DNA of 64,000 nt from Anaerolineales bacterium. GTDB taxonomy: Bacteria; Chloroflexota; Anaerolineae; 4572-78; J111. Shown here piece by piece: positions 1 through 8,526 of the stretch (within the stretch, counting starts at the first letter, position 1; the number at the start of each line of letters is the position of its first letter). The notes under the pieces are model-generated. The model did no database searches and was not told the origin of the DNA. It saw only the letters and a list, made by a program, of their open reading frames with translations. Both the position numbers and the translations under genes were made by a program. Location: NCBI GenBank assembly GCA_015075405.1, contig JABTUK010000002.1, positions 1,364,001-1,428,000 of the forward strand. The letters are read 5' to 3'.

Positions 1-421
1 CAAAAATGGGCAGAATAAAAAGCTCGACCAGGCTGATGAACAGCACATTGCCAATCATTTTGCCAAAATAAATGGCGCTGCGATCCACCGGGGCCAGCAG
101 CAGCCCATCCAATACCCCTCGATCCCGTTCCAGCACAAAGCTGCGGCTCAAGCCCAACATGCCGGCAAAGGCAATAGCGACCCACAAAACCCCCGGCGCG
201 ACGGTTTGCAGATTCTCGGCCCGCAAATCAAAGGTAAAATTAAAGATAAAGATAATCAGCAGCGAGAAGACAAACATGGCGCTGATCATCTCTTTGGTGC
301 GGATTTCGGTGGCGATATCTTTGCCGACAATCGCCAGCACTTTACGGACATAGCCGCCAAAGCCACGCGGCACTGCGGAAGTCGGGATAGAGTTAGGTAA
401 GGGTTGAACCTGTTCGGTCAT
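1..421 (-). CDS. ccmB: Heme exporter protein CcmB, partial (3' end outside the window)
   Basis: Membrane subunit of the CcmAB(C) ABC complex that drives release of heme-loaded CcmE during cytochrome c maturation. I translated the reverse complement from ATG at 421. It gives about 140 residues: a short cytosolic N-terminus, a first hydrophobic segment near residues 48-62 and a second near 75-90, then the ERDRGVLDGL stretch typical of CcmB, and a third hydrophobic segment running off the window. It lies 73 bases downstream of ccmA on the same strand, the usual ccmAB order. The gap carries a heptad inverted repeat. The family is about 220 residues long, so roughly a third is missing. ccmC would be expected next, outside the window. 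Confidence 0.9.
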   Translation of the reverse strand, partial: MTEQVQPLPNSIPTSAVPRGFGGYVRKVLAIVGKDIATEIRTKEMISAMFVFSLLIIFIFNFTFDLRAENLQTVAPGVLWVAIAFAGMLGLSRSFVLERDRGVLDGLLLAPVDRSAIYFGKMIGNVLFISLVELFILPIF

Positions 422-430
422 AGTAAGAAT

Positions 431-494
431 TGTGTCAAGTGTCAGGTGTCACGATACAAAGAACATGAAACTTGACACGTGACACGTGACACGT
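431..494. repeat. Heptad tandem/inverted repeat (GACACGT units)
   Basis: Units of the form TGTCA(A/C/G)G on the left (431-453) face three tandem GACACGT units on the right (473-493), making an inverted repeat with a loop of about 17 bases between ccmA and ccmB. It is one of many such loci in the window. The function is unknown; mRNA hairpin formation is possible. Confidence 0.7.
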
Positions 495-1196
495 TTAATT
501 CGCCGTTACATATTGAAAATACCGCTCACGGACCTCGACTACAGTCACATCCTGGCGCTGCGCCTCATAAGCGATTTTGCCTTTAGCCAAAATCACCACC
601 CGATTGCCCAGGGACAGTCCGCGCTCCAGATTGTGAGTAGTCATCAAGATGGTCCTCTGGTCGGCGCCGACAGCGGTTAACAACTCATTCAACCGGTCGG
701 CGGCGTGCTGGTCGAGGCCCGTGTCCGGTTCATCAAGTAACAATAGAGGGGGATTGTGCAGCATGGCGCGGGCAATAGCTAACCGCTGCTGCATACCCCG
801 CGAGTAAGTTCGCACCGGGTCGTGCTGACGGCCCCACAAGCCAACCTGGTTGAGCAGCAGTTCGATCCGGGCTGAAGGGTGGGGCACATCGTACAGGCGG
901 GCATAAAAACGCAAATTCTGGTCGGCGGTCAGATCATCGTACAGCAGTGTTTTGTGCGAAACCAGGCCGATAAAGCGGCGCAGTTCGGTAGCCGAGTCGG
1001 CGGTGTTGTAACCGCTGATGGCCACACTCCCGCCAGTGGGTTTGCTCAAGGTAGCGACGATATGTAGCAGGGTCGTTTTGCCGGCTCCGTTGGCCCCCAT
1101 AAGGGTCACAAAGTCGCCTTCGTTGATGGTCAGGTCCACCCCGCGCAGCACCACTCGGGAACCAAAGGCTTTAATAAGATTACGAATCTGGATCAT
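495..1196 (-). CDS. ccmA: Cytochrome c maturation ABC transporter ATPase CcmA
   Basis: ATP-binding subunit of the CcmAB(C) machinery, which uses ATP hydrolysis to release holo-CcmE to the apocytochrome ligation step. The 233-residue protein has a Walker A motif (GANGAGKTT, near residue 34), an ABC signature in the form YSRGMQQRLAIARAM near residue 135, and a Walker B stretch LLLLDEP. Length is normal for CcmA. It starts at ATG 1196, seven bases after the DUF2283 gene's stop at 1204, so the accessory island directly precedes it on the same strand and probably shares its transcript. Confidence 0.92.
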   Translation of the reverse strand: MIQIRNLIKAFGSRVVLRGVDLTINEGDFVTLMGANGAGKTTLLHIVATLSKPTGGSVAISGYNTADSATELRRFIGLVSHKTLLYDDLTADQNLRFYARLYDVPHPSARIELLLNQVGLWGRQHDPVRTYSRGMQQRLAIARAMLHNPPLLLLDEPDTGLDQHAADRLNELLTAVGADQRTILMTTHNLERGLSLGNRVVILAKGKIAYEAQRQDVTVVEVRERYFQYVTAN

Positions 1197-1203
1197 AATA
1201 TAA

Positions 1204-1566
1204 TCAAGCCACCGTCGGTACTGGCAACGGTGGAACTCGCGGTGATAGCGATAACCCCACTGCTAAAAAATCACCTACCGGCGGTGTGGTGGTTACGGTC
1301 AAAACTGCCTGCCATATCTCTTCCGGTAGATTCCGCAAGTTGGTCAGGGGTACATTGAGGGGTGTATCTTGAGAGTGAGCCATCATCTGGCTAAAACTGA
1401 TAAACGTTAAACCAATTGCCCTGGGTAAAGTTCCCGTACTTTGGCCGGTATCTAACCGTAACAAGACGTTATCTGCTAATTCAATCCCGGTAACATGATC
1501 ACTTCGACCAAAGGAAATATATAACACATCCGCTTCTTCATCATAGTTAACTTTTACTTCGCCCAT
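1204..1566 (-). CDS. DUF2283 family protein
   Basis: A 120-residue protein whose first half matches the DUF2283 pattern: VNYDEEADVLYISFG near residue 5, followed by ELADNVLLRLDTGQ and the AIGLTFISFS strand. DUF2283 proteins are small, of unknown biochemical role, and often sit beside small nuclease or toxin-like genes. That fits here: the gene begins three bases after the stop of a frameshifted nuclease-like gene (1570-1901). The Pro-rich C-terminus (about residues 90-120) is not part of the domain. It could be the antidote of a toxin-antitoxin-like pair, but that is inference. A GAGG ribosome site precedes ATG 1566. Confidence 0.75.
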   Translation of the reverse strand: MGEVKVNYDEEADVLYISFGRSDHVTGIELADNVLLRLDTGQSTGTLPRAIGLTFISFSQMMAHSQDTPLNVPLTNLRNLPEEIWQAVLTVTTTPPVGDFLAVGLSLSPRVPPLPVPTVA

Positions 1567-1569
1567 TTT

Positions 1570-1901
1570 TTATTCCTCAAAAGCCTGTAAATAAGCCGTG
1601 GTTACAAACTTTTCTTCGCGCAGTGTGCCACATCTGGATTAGCGGGCCAACGAAAACGAACACAAACCACCAAATGAGTATTATGATCCGGTAAATTGGC
1701 ATAGGAGCGATAATATTGATAGCCATTTGGATCATATACATCTTGCCGGCGGCCTAATTTTATCGTTTCAATCACATAGTCAAAGAAGGGTTCTACTTCT
1801 GGATGATTACCCGGGTCAATAATATGCGCCCACCGCTCACTGGTCAAGTAAATCTCATTCCCAAAGCGATCGCGTTGAGTCCAGAGTTTACCAGCTACCA
1901 T
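1570..1901 (-). pseudogene. Small nuclease-like (mBarnase/EndoU-RelE-like) gene, frameshifted
   Basis: The open frame from ATG 1901 reads WTQRDRFGNEIYLTSERW..HI and later YYRSYANLPDHNTHLVVCVRFRW. This is the pattern of small phage/toxin-type nuclease-like proteins often paired with DUF2283. The frame ends early at 1602 in a tail (AHCAKKSL) that does not fit. Shifting by one base near 1615-1628 gives REEKFVTTAYLQAFEE and a stop at 1570-1572, exactly abutting the DUF2283 start. So either a one-base indel inactivated the gene or the assembly has an error. The family assignment is from memory of the motif pattern and is tentative; the frameshift itself is read directly. Confidence 0.6.
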
Positions 1902-1917
1902 ACCCCAAGGTCTTTTG

Positions 1918-2886
1918 CTATAGCGGCAATTGTTTTACAGCATTAAAGCTATCGTTAAGAAACTGTTCAATACATTGTAATTGAGCTGATTTGGATAGCT
2001 TGAAAAACTGTGTCTTTTCTGAAGACATATCTAGCTCATGTATCCAGCACCAGTATTCATACTCATATCCTTCAACATAATCCACATAACCAAGAGGCAG
2101 CTTTTCGTAAAAAACCGGATCAATCTCATCTATTTCAACCATGAGTATATGTGGTCGATCATAACGAAGACCAATCCAATATTGAGTAAAATCATACTTG
2201 AAGGAATAGCCAATCCATTCCCACTGTAAGTCAAATTTTATGAGCGAAACCTTAACCAATTTCAATGCTTCTTCTAACATTACTACCAAGTTTAGTAATG
2301 CGTGAACACCAGGTACAAGTTCTTCACTAACTCGTTCCACCGTTAAGCTCCGTTCTCTTAAAAATCCCAGGAACTGTTGAGCAAGATAAACACTCAATGG
2401 CTGTTGAATTGTTTTTTTCTCTAACTCTCGTTCCAACCATTCTGCAATTTGATGCCAACGAAAAACATAATCCGGTTTTTCATCATTTTCGGGGTAAAAG
2501 GGATACTTGGTGAGTAAAGTCAAGCTTGTATTACTAAAACCACTTTCTCCCAAGGCTTTACGGTACTCTTCTAGTTGACCCTTATGTACGCTAGATTCAA
2601 CCTTGACCTCAACATAACTTAAATGGGTTGAAGTCCTGATTTCGACATCAGGGCGAAATCCTTTTAGAGTCCTAACTTGCGTATTGATACTGACCGTTTT
2701 TGCCTCGTCCGATGACAAATCTAGTAGGCCACCAGTGATCGCTTTTAGAATATTAACAGCTCCTATGGGATCATATAGAAGCAAATGGCGCAAAAGGTGA
2801 GCAAGAGCTTCAGTATGAAAGTTCTCATCCTTCTTCCAAGTTCCATAAAAGAGGTTGAGTAAAAGGTTGTTCCTAGGGTTACTCAC
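1918..2886 (-). CDS. PD-(D/E)xK nuclease superfamily protein (PDDEXK_4-like)
   Basis: About 322 residues. The core motif is visible near residues 80-95: RPDVEI, then VEVKVES, followed by GQLEEY, which is a PD...ExK nuclease centre plus a conserved Gln helix. These are hallmarks of a PD-(D/E)xK family of orphan, defence-associated proteins of unknown target. I chose GTG 2886, which has a GGAGGGG site at normal spacing, over GTG 2895, which overlaps the upstream stop and has no spacing. Base composition is clearly more AT-rich than the flanking ccm genes, which suggests horizontal acquisition. A paralogue-like gene lies at 43281-44330, also inserted in an operon. Confidence 0.7.
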   Translation of the reverse strand: MSNPRNNLLLNLFYGTWKKDENFHTEALAHLLRHLLLYDPIGAVNILKAITGGLLDLSSDEAKTVSINTQVRTLKGFRPDVEIRTSTHLSYVEVKVESSVHKGQLEEYRKALGESGFSNTSLTLLTKYPFYPENDEKPDYVFRWHQIAEWLERELEKKTIQQPLSVYLAQQFLGFLRERSLTVERVSEELVPGVHALLNLVVMLEEALKLVKVSLIKFDLQWEWIGYSFKYDFTQYWIGLRYDRPHILMVEIDEIDPVFYEKLPLGYVDYVEGYEYEYWCWIHELDMSSEKTQFFKLSKSAQLQCIEQFLNDSFNAVKQLPL

Positions 2887-2891
2887 TGTTA

Positions 2892-4673
2892 TCACCCCTC
2901 CATTAACTGAGCCAATTCCGCCTTGTACTTCGCCCTGGCGCGATGATAAATCTGCCGATCCAGTTCGCCGGCCTCAAAAACTTCATCCAGGCGAGCCAGC
3001 ATCAACAGCAACTTTTGACGGCGCAGGTCGGCGTCTTCTGCCGATGACTCTTGACCCGCCACTTGGGGGCGAAGGTGAGGATAGCCTACCGCCACAAACA
3101 CAATCACGGCTGCGCCCAGGCCAATGACAATCCAGCGCAATAAGTTTTGATCCATAGTGCCGCCGGGAGCCACAGCACTGGGAGCAGAAGCCTCGGTGGG
3201 GAAGGTCAATTTGTCGAGGTCCGTCAACCGCAGAGTGAGAGGTTGCTCTTTTTTCAAATCGGCGGCGCTAAAAATGGAGAACGAAGTGCCCTGAAATTCG
3301 CCCGTTTCGACAAACTCGAGCTGCTCGCTGCTCAACTTGGCCCCTTGCGCCTGCATGAGCACATTGGCCGAGACGACATCGGCGGGCAGCGGCACATCAA
3401 TCGTCAGTGTGTCTTCATAGGGCAAATTGTAAACGGCGACAATGGACGAGGTATTTTCACCGGGGGTAACGGGTTCGGTATCAGTGTATCCGCTATCTGT
3501 CTTAATGAACCGTTTTCCGGTCGGGTCATCCTCAAAGGTTACATTTTTGGCATTGGAAGGCAGCGTAAAAGACAATGTTTGTCCTTCGGTACCGATATAA
3601 GTTTTATTACCGGTATTGCCCAACACAAAAACCTGAACCACGTTCACTGCCTCAGGCGTAAAAGTCATAAGATAGTGGAGTTGGGACACACTCACGGCTT
3701 CGGCGCTGGGGGTAGTCTCATACACCTTCAAATCGAGAGTTGTTTCAGCGCTGTCAGGGGTAAAAAGGCCGGGCTGGTCGCTAAAATAGGTAATATCTTT
3801 GTACCGGCCCTCGACCACGTATAAAATGGAGTGATCGGTGGGCAGCTTTTCAAAAGTATAGTTTCCGGCACTGTCGGCTTGAGTGGTCAGGCGTTCGACC
3901 TCGGTATTGTTCTCGATGATGCGGAGGGTAATCTCCACGTTGCCGAAGGGTTGGCCGGTACTGGCGTTGATGGCCTGTCCTTTCAACACCCCATTGCGTT
4001 GCGGCAGCTTAAAGGAAAAAGTTCGGACGTAACTAAGTACCTGCCGCAGTTCCTGGTCAGACAGCGAGTTGAGCGATGTGTGCGCGTCACTAGCCTGGAA
4101 GTTGGCTTGCAAATTAGCTTGACTCCGCTGGCTCATAGCGGCCAGATCGGTAAAGCTGACCATCGCAGCCGAAGCTTCGAGACCATCGCCCGCGCCGCCG
4201 TTGCCGTGACAGGCAGCGCACTGCTGGCTAAAAATAGTCTCGCCAGTGGCAATCTCTTCCGGCTTAAGGCTCAGACTCCAGACATAGGCCGTCAAATCCC
4301 AAATTTGGGCATCGCTCAACTGGTTGCCCCAGGGAGGCATGAGTTTTTCAATCCGGCCATTTTTGATCACCTCAAAATTTTCGGCGGGGACATATTGCCA
4401 GGCCTTTTCAGGATCGGTCATATTGGGCAGCGGGTCGGGAATGTTGGCGCTGGCGGGGCCATCCCCCTTTCCGGCCGGCCCGTGGCAGGGTTGGCAATTT
4501 TCAGCCCATAAAGCCCGCCCGCCCGAAACAGAGGGAGGCGTATCAGGGGCCTGGGCCGGCGGCGCAGCGAAGAGGCGAGACGGGGAGGCGTAGATGATTA
4601 GCCCGCTTAAAATAAACAAAAAAGAAACGTTCAACGTTAAACGTTGAACGTTGAAACCGCACTGCTGGCTCAC
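2892..4673 (-). CDS. Diheme cytochrome c with carboxypeptidase-regulatory-like domain and C-terminal membrane anchor
   Basis: 593 residues. An N-terminal signal sequence is followed by two cytochrome c modules with heme motifs CQPCH (near residue 60) and CAACH (near 152). Next comes a beta-sandwich segment resembling CarboxypepD_reg (about 228-300), a long beta-rich region, and a membrane span near 515-532. A short charged cytosolic tail with a helical SHOCT-like end (LARLDEVFEAGELD) closes the protein. It overlaps the preceding zinc-ribbon gene by four bases, so it belongs to the ccm operon. It probably sits on the outer face of the cytoplasmic membrane as an electron carrier or sensor; the exact role is unknown. 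The first about 20 codons include a heptad repeat (4627-4657). Confidence 0.8.
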   Translation of the reverse strand: MSQQCGFNVQRLTLNVSFLFILSGLIIYASPSRLFAAPPAQAPDTPPSVSGGRALWAENCQPCHGPAGKGDGPASANIPDPLPNMTDPEKAWQYVPAENFEVIKNGRIEKLMPPWGNQLSDAQIWDLTAYVWSLSLKPEEIATGETIFSQQCAACHGNGGAGDGLEASAAMVSFTDLAAMSQRSQANLQANFQASDAHTSLNSLSDQELRQVLSYVRTFSFKLPQRNGVLKGQAINASTGQPFGNVEITLRIIENNTEVERLTTQADSAGNYTFEKLPTDHSILYVVEGRYKDITYFSDQPGLFTPDSAETTLDLKVYETTPSAEAVSVSQLHYLMTFTPEAVNVVQVFVLGNTGNKTYIGTEGQTLSFTLPSNAKNVTFEDDPTGKRFIKTDSGYTDTEPVTPGENTSSIVAVYNLPYEDTLTIDVPLPADVVSANVLMQAQGAKLSSEQLEFVETGEFQGTSFSIFSAADLKKEQPLTLRLTDLDKLTFPTEASAPSAVAPGGTMDQNLLRWIVIGLGAAVIVFVAVGYPHLRPQVAGQESSAEDADLRRQKLLLMLARLDEVFEAGELDRQIYHRARAKYKAELAQLMEG

Positions 4674-5341
4674 CCGGTCGTCACCTCTTCAACCGGCTGC
4701 AAGCGCCTTTTTTCAGGCAGCGCTACGCCACAACGAGCGCAGAAAGCATCACCTGGCTGATAGACATAACCGCAGGCGGGGCAGGCCAGGGCTTGAGGGG
4801 CAACCAATTCGGGCAAGGGCTGACCGCAGCTTCCACAGAAGGCATCGCCGGGTAAAAAGGCCTGGCCGCAGTGAGGACAGGTGGCTTCGTCTATTTCCGC
4901 CGGGTCAAGTTGAATATTTTTGAGGATCTCAATTTCCGCATCTACTTCATGCAGCAACCCGTTGCCATTGCCGAATTGATTTTGCCTCAAGTGGGATACC
5001 AGCCCCTCAATCTCCACCTCCAGCGCTGCCGCTGAGGTAACAGCCGTGCTGTGGCTCAGGCGGTCTATCTGATGACGGATTTCAGCGGCCTCAAATTTAC
5101 TTCTGGCCAGCAGCCGGTCGTAATCCTCAGTAGAAACTTTACCCATTTCATAATCAAACATGAGGTCTTTGATTGCCGCCAGAGCCGCCTGATAACGGGC
5201 CTGGTACTCTTCCATGGTCTGGCCGGAGCGATGAGGCTGGAGCGGCGCTTCAGCCTGAGTTTGCTGCCAAAGGGGGTATAAAATTAATCCAAAAGCGCCG
5301 GCAATCAAAGCGATACTGGCGAGGAGGGTGAAGACATCCAT
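4670..5341 (-). CDS. CcmI-like membrane protein with double zinc ribbon
   Basis: 223 residues. An N-terminal membrane helix (residues 5-25, ending in YPLW) and a helical segment with EEYQARYQAALAAIKDLMFD and DYDRLLAR resemble the first domain of CcmI/CycH-type cytochrome c assembly proteins. The C-terminal third has two zinc ribbons: CPHCG..CGSCG and CPACG..CARCG. The position between a thioredoxin-like CcmG and a cytochrome c supports a role in apocytochrome handling. The zinc ribbons are common decorations in Chloroflexota proteins and do not define a function. It overlaps the downstream cytochrome gene by four bases, which implies translational coupling. Confidence 0.7.
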   Translation of the reverse strand: MDVFTLLASIALIAGAFGLILYPLWQQTQAEAPLQPHRSGQTMEEYQARYQAALAAIKDLMFDYEMGKVSTEDYDRLLARSKFEAAEIRHQIDRLSHSTAVTSAAALEVEIEGLVSHLRQNQFGNGNGLLHEVDAEIEILKNIQLDPAEIDEATCPHCGQAFLPGDAFCGSCGQPLPELVAPQALACPACGYVYQPGDAFCARCGVALPEKRRLQPVEEVTTG

Positions 5342-5344
5342 TCG

Positions 5345-5923
5345 TTAGCTACCCTGGGCTGGCGGCGGTGCTATCAACCGGTCCAACAAACCATAAAGTT
5401 GAGCCTGCTCGATGGGTCCAATCTGAACGTGGATAATCTGGCCCTGCTGATCAATAAAAAAGGTTTCGGGTACGCCGGTGATAGCATAATCTTCGGAGAT
5501 TTTGTTGCCTAAATCGGGGCCGGAAGGATAGGTGATGCCGTATTTTTTCATGTAAGCCAGGCCCTCTTTGTCGGTGTCGAGGTAATCAACCCCCACAAAC
5601 ACCACCCCGCGATCCTTGTAGTCCTGCCAGGCCCGCTCCAACAATTCGGCTTCTTTATAACACTCCACACACCAACTGGCCCAAAAATTGACCACCACCA
5701 CTTGACCCCGCAAATCTGCCAGCGTAATCTGATCCTGCTCAAATTGATCGAACAGGGTCAAGGCAAAGTCGGGGGCTGGGCGGCCCTGCAAATCACCCGA
5801 CTCGACCTTTTGTAAATTAACGGCCATCACAGCAATCAACCCCAGCAACAAAAACGTTCCCAGGATTAAAAAAATGTTTCGACCCAAAGTGGATGGTTTC
5901 GGGTGGGGCAAAGTTTGTTCCAT
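5345..5923 (-). CDS. ccmG: TlpA/ResA/CcmG-type thioredoxin-like protein
   Basis: 192 residues. A single N-terminal membrane anchor (about 17-37) leads to a thioredoxin fold exposed outside the cytoplasm. The active site is WASWCVECY, giving a CVEC redox pair, and the conserved cis-Pro loop is TGVPETFFID. This is the expected reductant that keeps CxxCH cysteines of apocytochromes reduced before heme ligation. It lies between ccmH and the CcmI-like gene with a gap of a few bases on each side. ResA and TlpA share the same architecture, so the symbol rests on operon context. Confidence 0.85.
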   Translation of the reverse strand: MEQTLPHPKPSTLGRNIFLILGTFLLLGLIAVMAVNLQKVESGDLQGRPAPDFALTLFDQFEQDQITLADLRGQVVVVNFWASWCVECYKEAELLERAWQDYKDRGVVFVGVDYLDTDKEGLAYMKKYGITYPSGPDLGNKISEDYAITGVPETFFIDQQGQIIHVQIGPIEQAQLYGLLDRLIAPPPAQGS

Positions 5924-5930
5924 GACTTAT

Positions 5931-6452
5931 CTAATCCCCCAGGTGCAAATCTTTCTCGACCTGGCTCAAATATTGGCTCGATGGTTGAGTCGCCGTTGAA
6001 ATGGGTTCCCGTTGGGATACCACACTTACCGGCTGTGGTTCTGGTCTGGCCCAGCGCCGCAGCGCCAAAATTAACCAGGCGCCTCCAGCCAGCAGGACTA
6101 TTACCGGCAAAACCCACAAAAATAGCGTTGAGCCATCCTTGGGCGGCTCTTGCAACACTTGTGTCCCATAGCGGGTGGCAAAATAGTCCAATACCTCCTG
6201 GTCACTGTAGCCCTGCACCACTAAATCATTGATTTGATCGCGCCACTGTTCGCAGGTCAAAGTGCGGCAGTCGGCCAGGTTGATGCCGGTGCAGGTGGGG
6301 CAATTCAGATTTTTGGCAATCTCGTTGATCCGGTCGTAGTCGGGGTCTTGAGCCAAGGCCGGGGAGTAGGAAGTAGGAAGTAGGAAGTAGGAAGTAACAA
6401 GAAGCAAGAAGGTAAAGGCCAGTTTTAGCACAGTTTTATTGCAATTCATCAC
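5931..6452 (-). CDS. ccmH: Cytochrome c maturation protein CcmH (CcmH/NrfF/CycL family)
   Basis: 173 residues. A signal sequence is followed by the CcmH core. The redox motif region reads LNCPTCTGINLADC, normally an LRCxxC site. Then come the EQWRDQI helix and the YFATRYG segment, with a C-terminal membrane span around 120-142. CcmH acts at the heme ligation step with CcmF. Part of the signal peptide (VTSYFLLPTSYS) is encoded by a tandem heptad repeat at 6365-6402, which is unusual and discussed as a finding. The gene ends three to four bases from ccmF and is co-transcribed with it. Confidence 0.88.
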   Translation of the reverse strand: MMNCNKTVLKLAFTFLLLVTSYFLLPTSYSPALAQDPDYDRINEIAKNLNCPTCTGINLADCRTLTCEQWRDQINDLVVQGYSDQEVLDYFATRYGTQVLQEPPKDGSTLFLWVLPVIVLLAGGAWLILALRRWARPEPQPVSVVSQREPISTATQPSSQYLSQVEKDLHLGD

Positions 6453-6455
6453 ATC

Positions 6456-8474
6456 TCACTTGGCCGGGGCAGCGGTAGCCGGCACTTTGGCTCGACTGGC
6501 GACCCGCTCGCTGCTCTCCAACGAGGTAGGCCAGGCAGCCACCAGCGTACCGAGCACAAAAACAATACCGCCAATCCACAGCCAGTTGACCAGCGGATTG
6601 ATATAGGCTTTGAAAGTGGCTGTTTCGCCCGAACCTTCCCAGCCGGCCAGAATAACATAAAGATCATCGGCCAGGGTGCTGCGCTTATCAGGGATGGTCA
6701 TTGGCTGTTCCTGGACTACAAAAAATTCACGGGTAGGAATCAATTCGCCGGCCGGCTGGCCGTTAAACTTCACATCCAGCAGGGCCTCGGTGATGATCCG
6801 GTCATCAGGGCTGGCCCCTTCGCGCAGGCCGCGATAGGTTAGCTCATAGGAACCAATAAACTCACTATTGATGGTCATGGTTTCACCCACAGCCAAATTG
6901 CGCTGGGTTTCAACCTGATAGAAGCGGCTGCCAACCACCCCTATCGCCACCAAAATGATGCCGATGTGGATCAGATACCCCCCGTACCGGCGGCGATTGC
7001 GGCCAATCAGCCGCCACAAAGCGACCGGATAACTTTCGCCTTTGCTGCGATGGCGGGCGCTGACGCCGCGCCAATACTCAATCAGCGTAGCCGCCAGGGT
7101 AAAAGCGCACAAGCCAAACCCTAACAACGCGCCAAAAATTTGTACTCCAACTACAGTGTAAAGCAGAGCGATGGTAGCCAATCCCACTACCGCCGGCCAT
7201 AATAAGGTATCGCCAATCTTTTTCAATGAGGCTCGCCGCCAGGGGATGAGCGGGGCTACACCCATCAGCAACAAGATAATTGCCCACAATGGCGCAGTAG
7301 TTTGCTCAAAAAAGGGCGGACCGACCACAATCTTCTCCCCCATTAACGCCTCGGAGAAGAGCGGGAAGTGGGTGCCCCACCACACCGCCACTGCCAGGCC
7401 GATAAAGATTAAATTATTCAACAAAAACACCGACTCGCGGGACAAGAGTGAGTCCATCTCGTTGTCCGAACTTAGCTCATTCCAGCGCGATACAAAGAGG
7501 TAGAACGAGGCAATAAACATGAGGCCGATAAAAACCAAAAAAAGCGGGCCGATGGCGCTCTGGGCAAAAGTATGCACTGAGGAAATTACGCCCGAACGGG
7601 TCAAAAATGTGCCTTCGATGACCAGACAAAAGGTGAGGATAATCAAAGCCATGTTCCAGCGCTTGAGCATCCCCCGATTTTCCTGCATCATCACCGAATG
7701 GAGGAAAGGCGTAGCGACCAACCAGGGGATGAGCGAGGCATTTTCCACCGGGTCCCAACCCCAATAGCCGCCCCAACCCAACACGTCGTAAGCCCACCAG
7801 CCGCCCAACAGCAGCCCCCCACTGAGGAAGACCCAGGCGGTCAACGTCCAACGGCGGGTAGTCCGCAGCCATAAATCGCCGGTTTGGCGGGTAATGAGGG
7901 CGGCGATGGCAAAAGCATAAGGGATGACAAAAGAGACAAAACCGATGTAAAGAATGGGGGGGTGAATAATCATGCCAAAATGGCGCAGCAGGGGGTTGAG
8001 GCCGCTGCCATCCGCAGGCACAAAATCAAGCTGCTCAAACGGGTTGGCCACAAATACAACCAAACCGACAAAAAAAGCGACCGTAATCTGGGTCACGCCG
8101 ATCACATACGGCATCATCACCCGCATCGAACCCCATTTGCGCAGCAAAACCAGGGCGGCAAAAATAGACATCAGCCACGACCAGAATAACAAAGAGCCAT
8201 CCTGTCCACCCCACAGCGCCGTAACCCGGTAAAAAATCGGGGCCGCCCGATTGCTCACTTCAGCCACATATTTGGTTTGATAATGTCCGGTAATGAGCAG
8301 ATATTCGATGATAATAACGGCCAGGGTAATCAGGCCGGTGACTCCAAAAGCAGCATTGCGGGCGCTGGCTATCAACTCGCCCGTGCGCCGCTTAGCGCCT
8401 ACCACCGCCACTACTGCGGCATAAACGGCCAGAGCCAGGGCTAAAGTAAGCGCAACGTATCCAACATTCGGCAT
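6456..8474 (-). CDS. ccmF: Cytochrome c heme lyase CcmF
   Basis: 672 residues with about 14-15 hydrophobic segments. The tryptophan-rich heme-handling motif appears as GGYWGWDPVENASLIPWL near residue 235, and periplasmic-domain histidines follow. This integral membrane protein receives heme from holo-CcmE and attaches it to apocytochromes with CcmH. The length is normal for the family (about 650-680). It is followed within four bases by ccmH and preceded by ccmE, a canonical ccmEFH arrangement. Confidence 0.93.
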   Translation of the reverse strand: MPNVGYVALTLALALAVYAAVVAVVGAKRRTGELIASARNAAFGVTGLITLAVIIIEYLLITGHYQTKYVAEVSNRAAPIFYRVTALWGGQDGSLLFWSWLMSIFAALVLLRKWGSMRVMMPYVIGVTQITVAFFVGLVVFVANPFEQLDFVPADGSGLNPLLRHFGMIIHPPILYIGFVSFVIPYAFAIAALITRQTGDLWLRTTRRWTLTAWVFLSGGLLLGGWWAYDVLGWGGYWGWDPVENASLIPWLVATPFLHSVMMQENRGMLKRWNMALIILTFCLVIEGTFLTRSGVISSVHTFAQSAIGPLFLVFIGLMFIASFYLFVSRWNELSSDNEMDSLLSRESVFLLNNLIFIGLAVAVWWGTHFPLFSEALMGEKIVVGPPFFEQTTAPLWAIILLLMGVAPLIPWRRASLKKIGDTLLWPAVVGLATIALLYTVVGVQIFGALLGFGLCAFTLAATLIEYWRGVSARHRSKGESYPVALWRLIGRNRRRYGGYLIHIGIILVAIGVVGSRFYQVETQRNLAVGETMTINSEFIGSYELTYRGLREGASPDDRIITEALLDVKFNGQPAGELIPTREFFVVQEQPMTIPDKRSTLADDLYVILAGWEGSGETATFKAYINPLVNWLWIGGIVFVLGTLVAAWPTSLESSERVASRAKVPATAAPAK

Positions 8475-8526
8475 AAAAACTCCAATTCCGTAAACGTAAA
8501 GCTTTTACAAAATTACGCTTCACATT

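Noticed and set aside
3147..4511. Long plus-strand open frames opposite the cytochrome c gene
   Set aside because: They are antisense shadows without ribosome sites or family motifs, in a region where the minus-strand gene has clear heme motifs.
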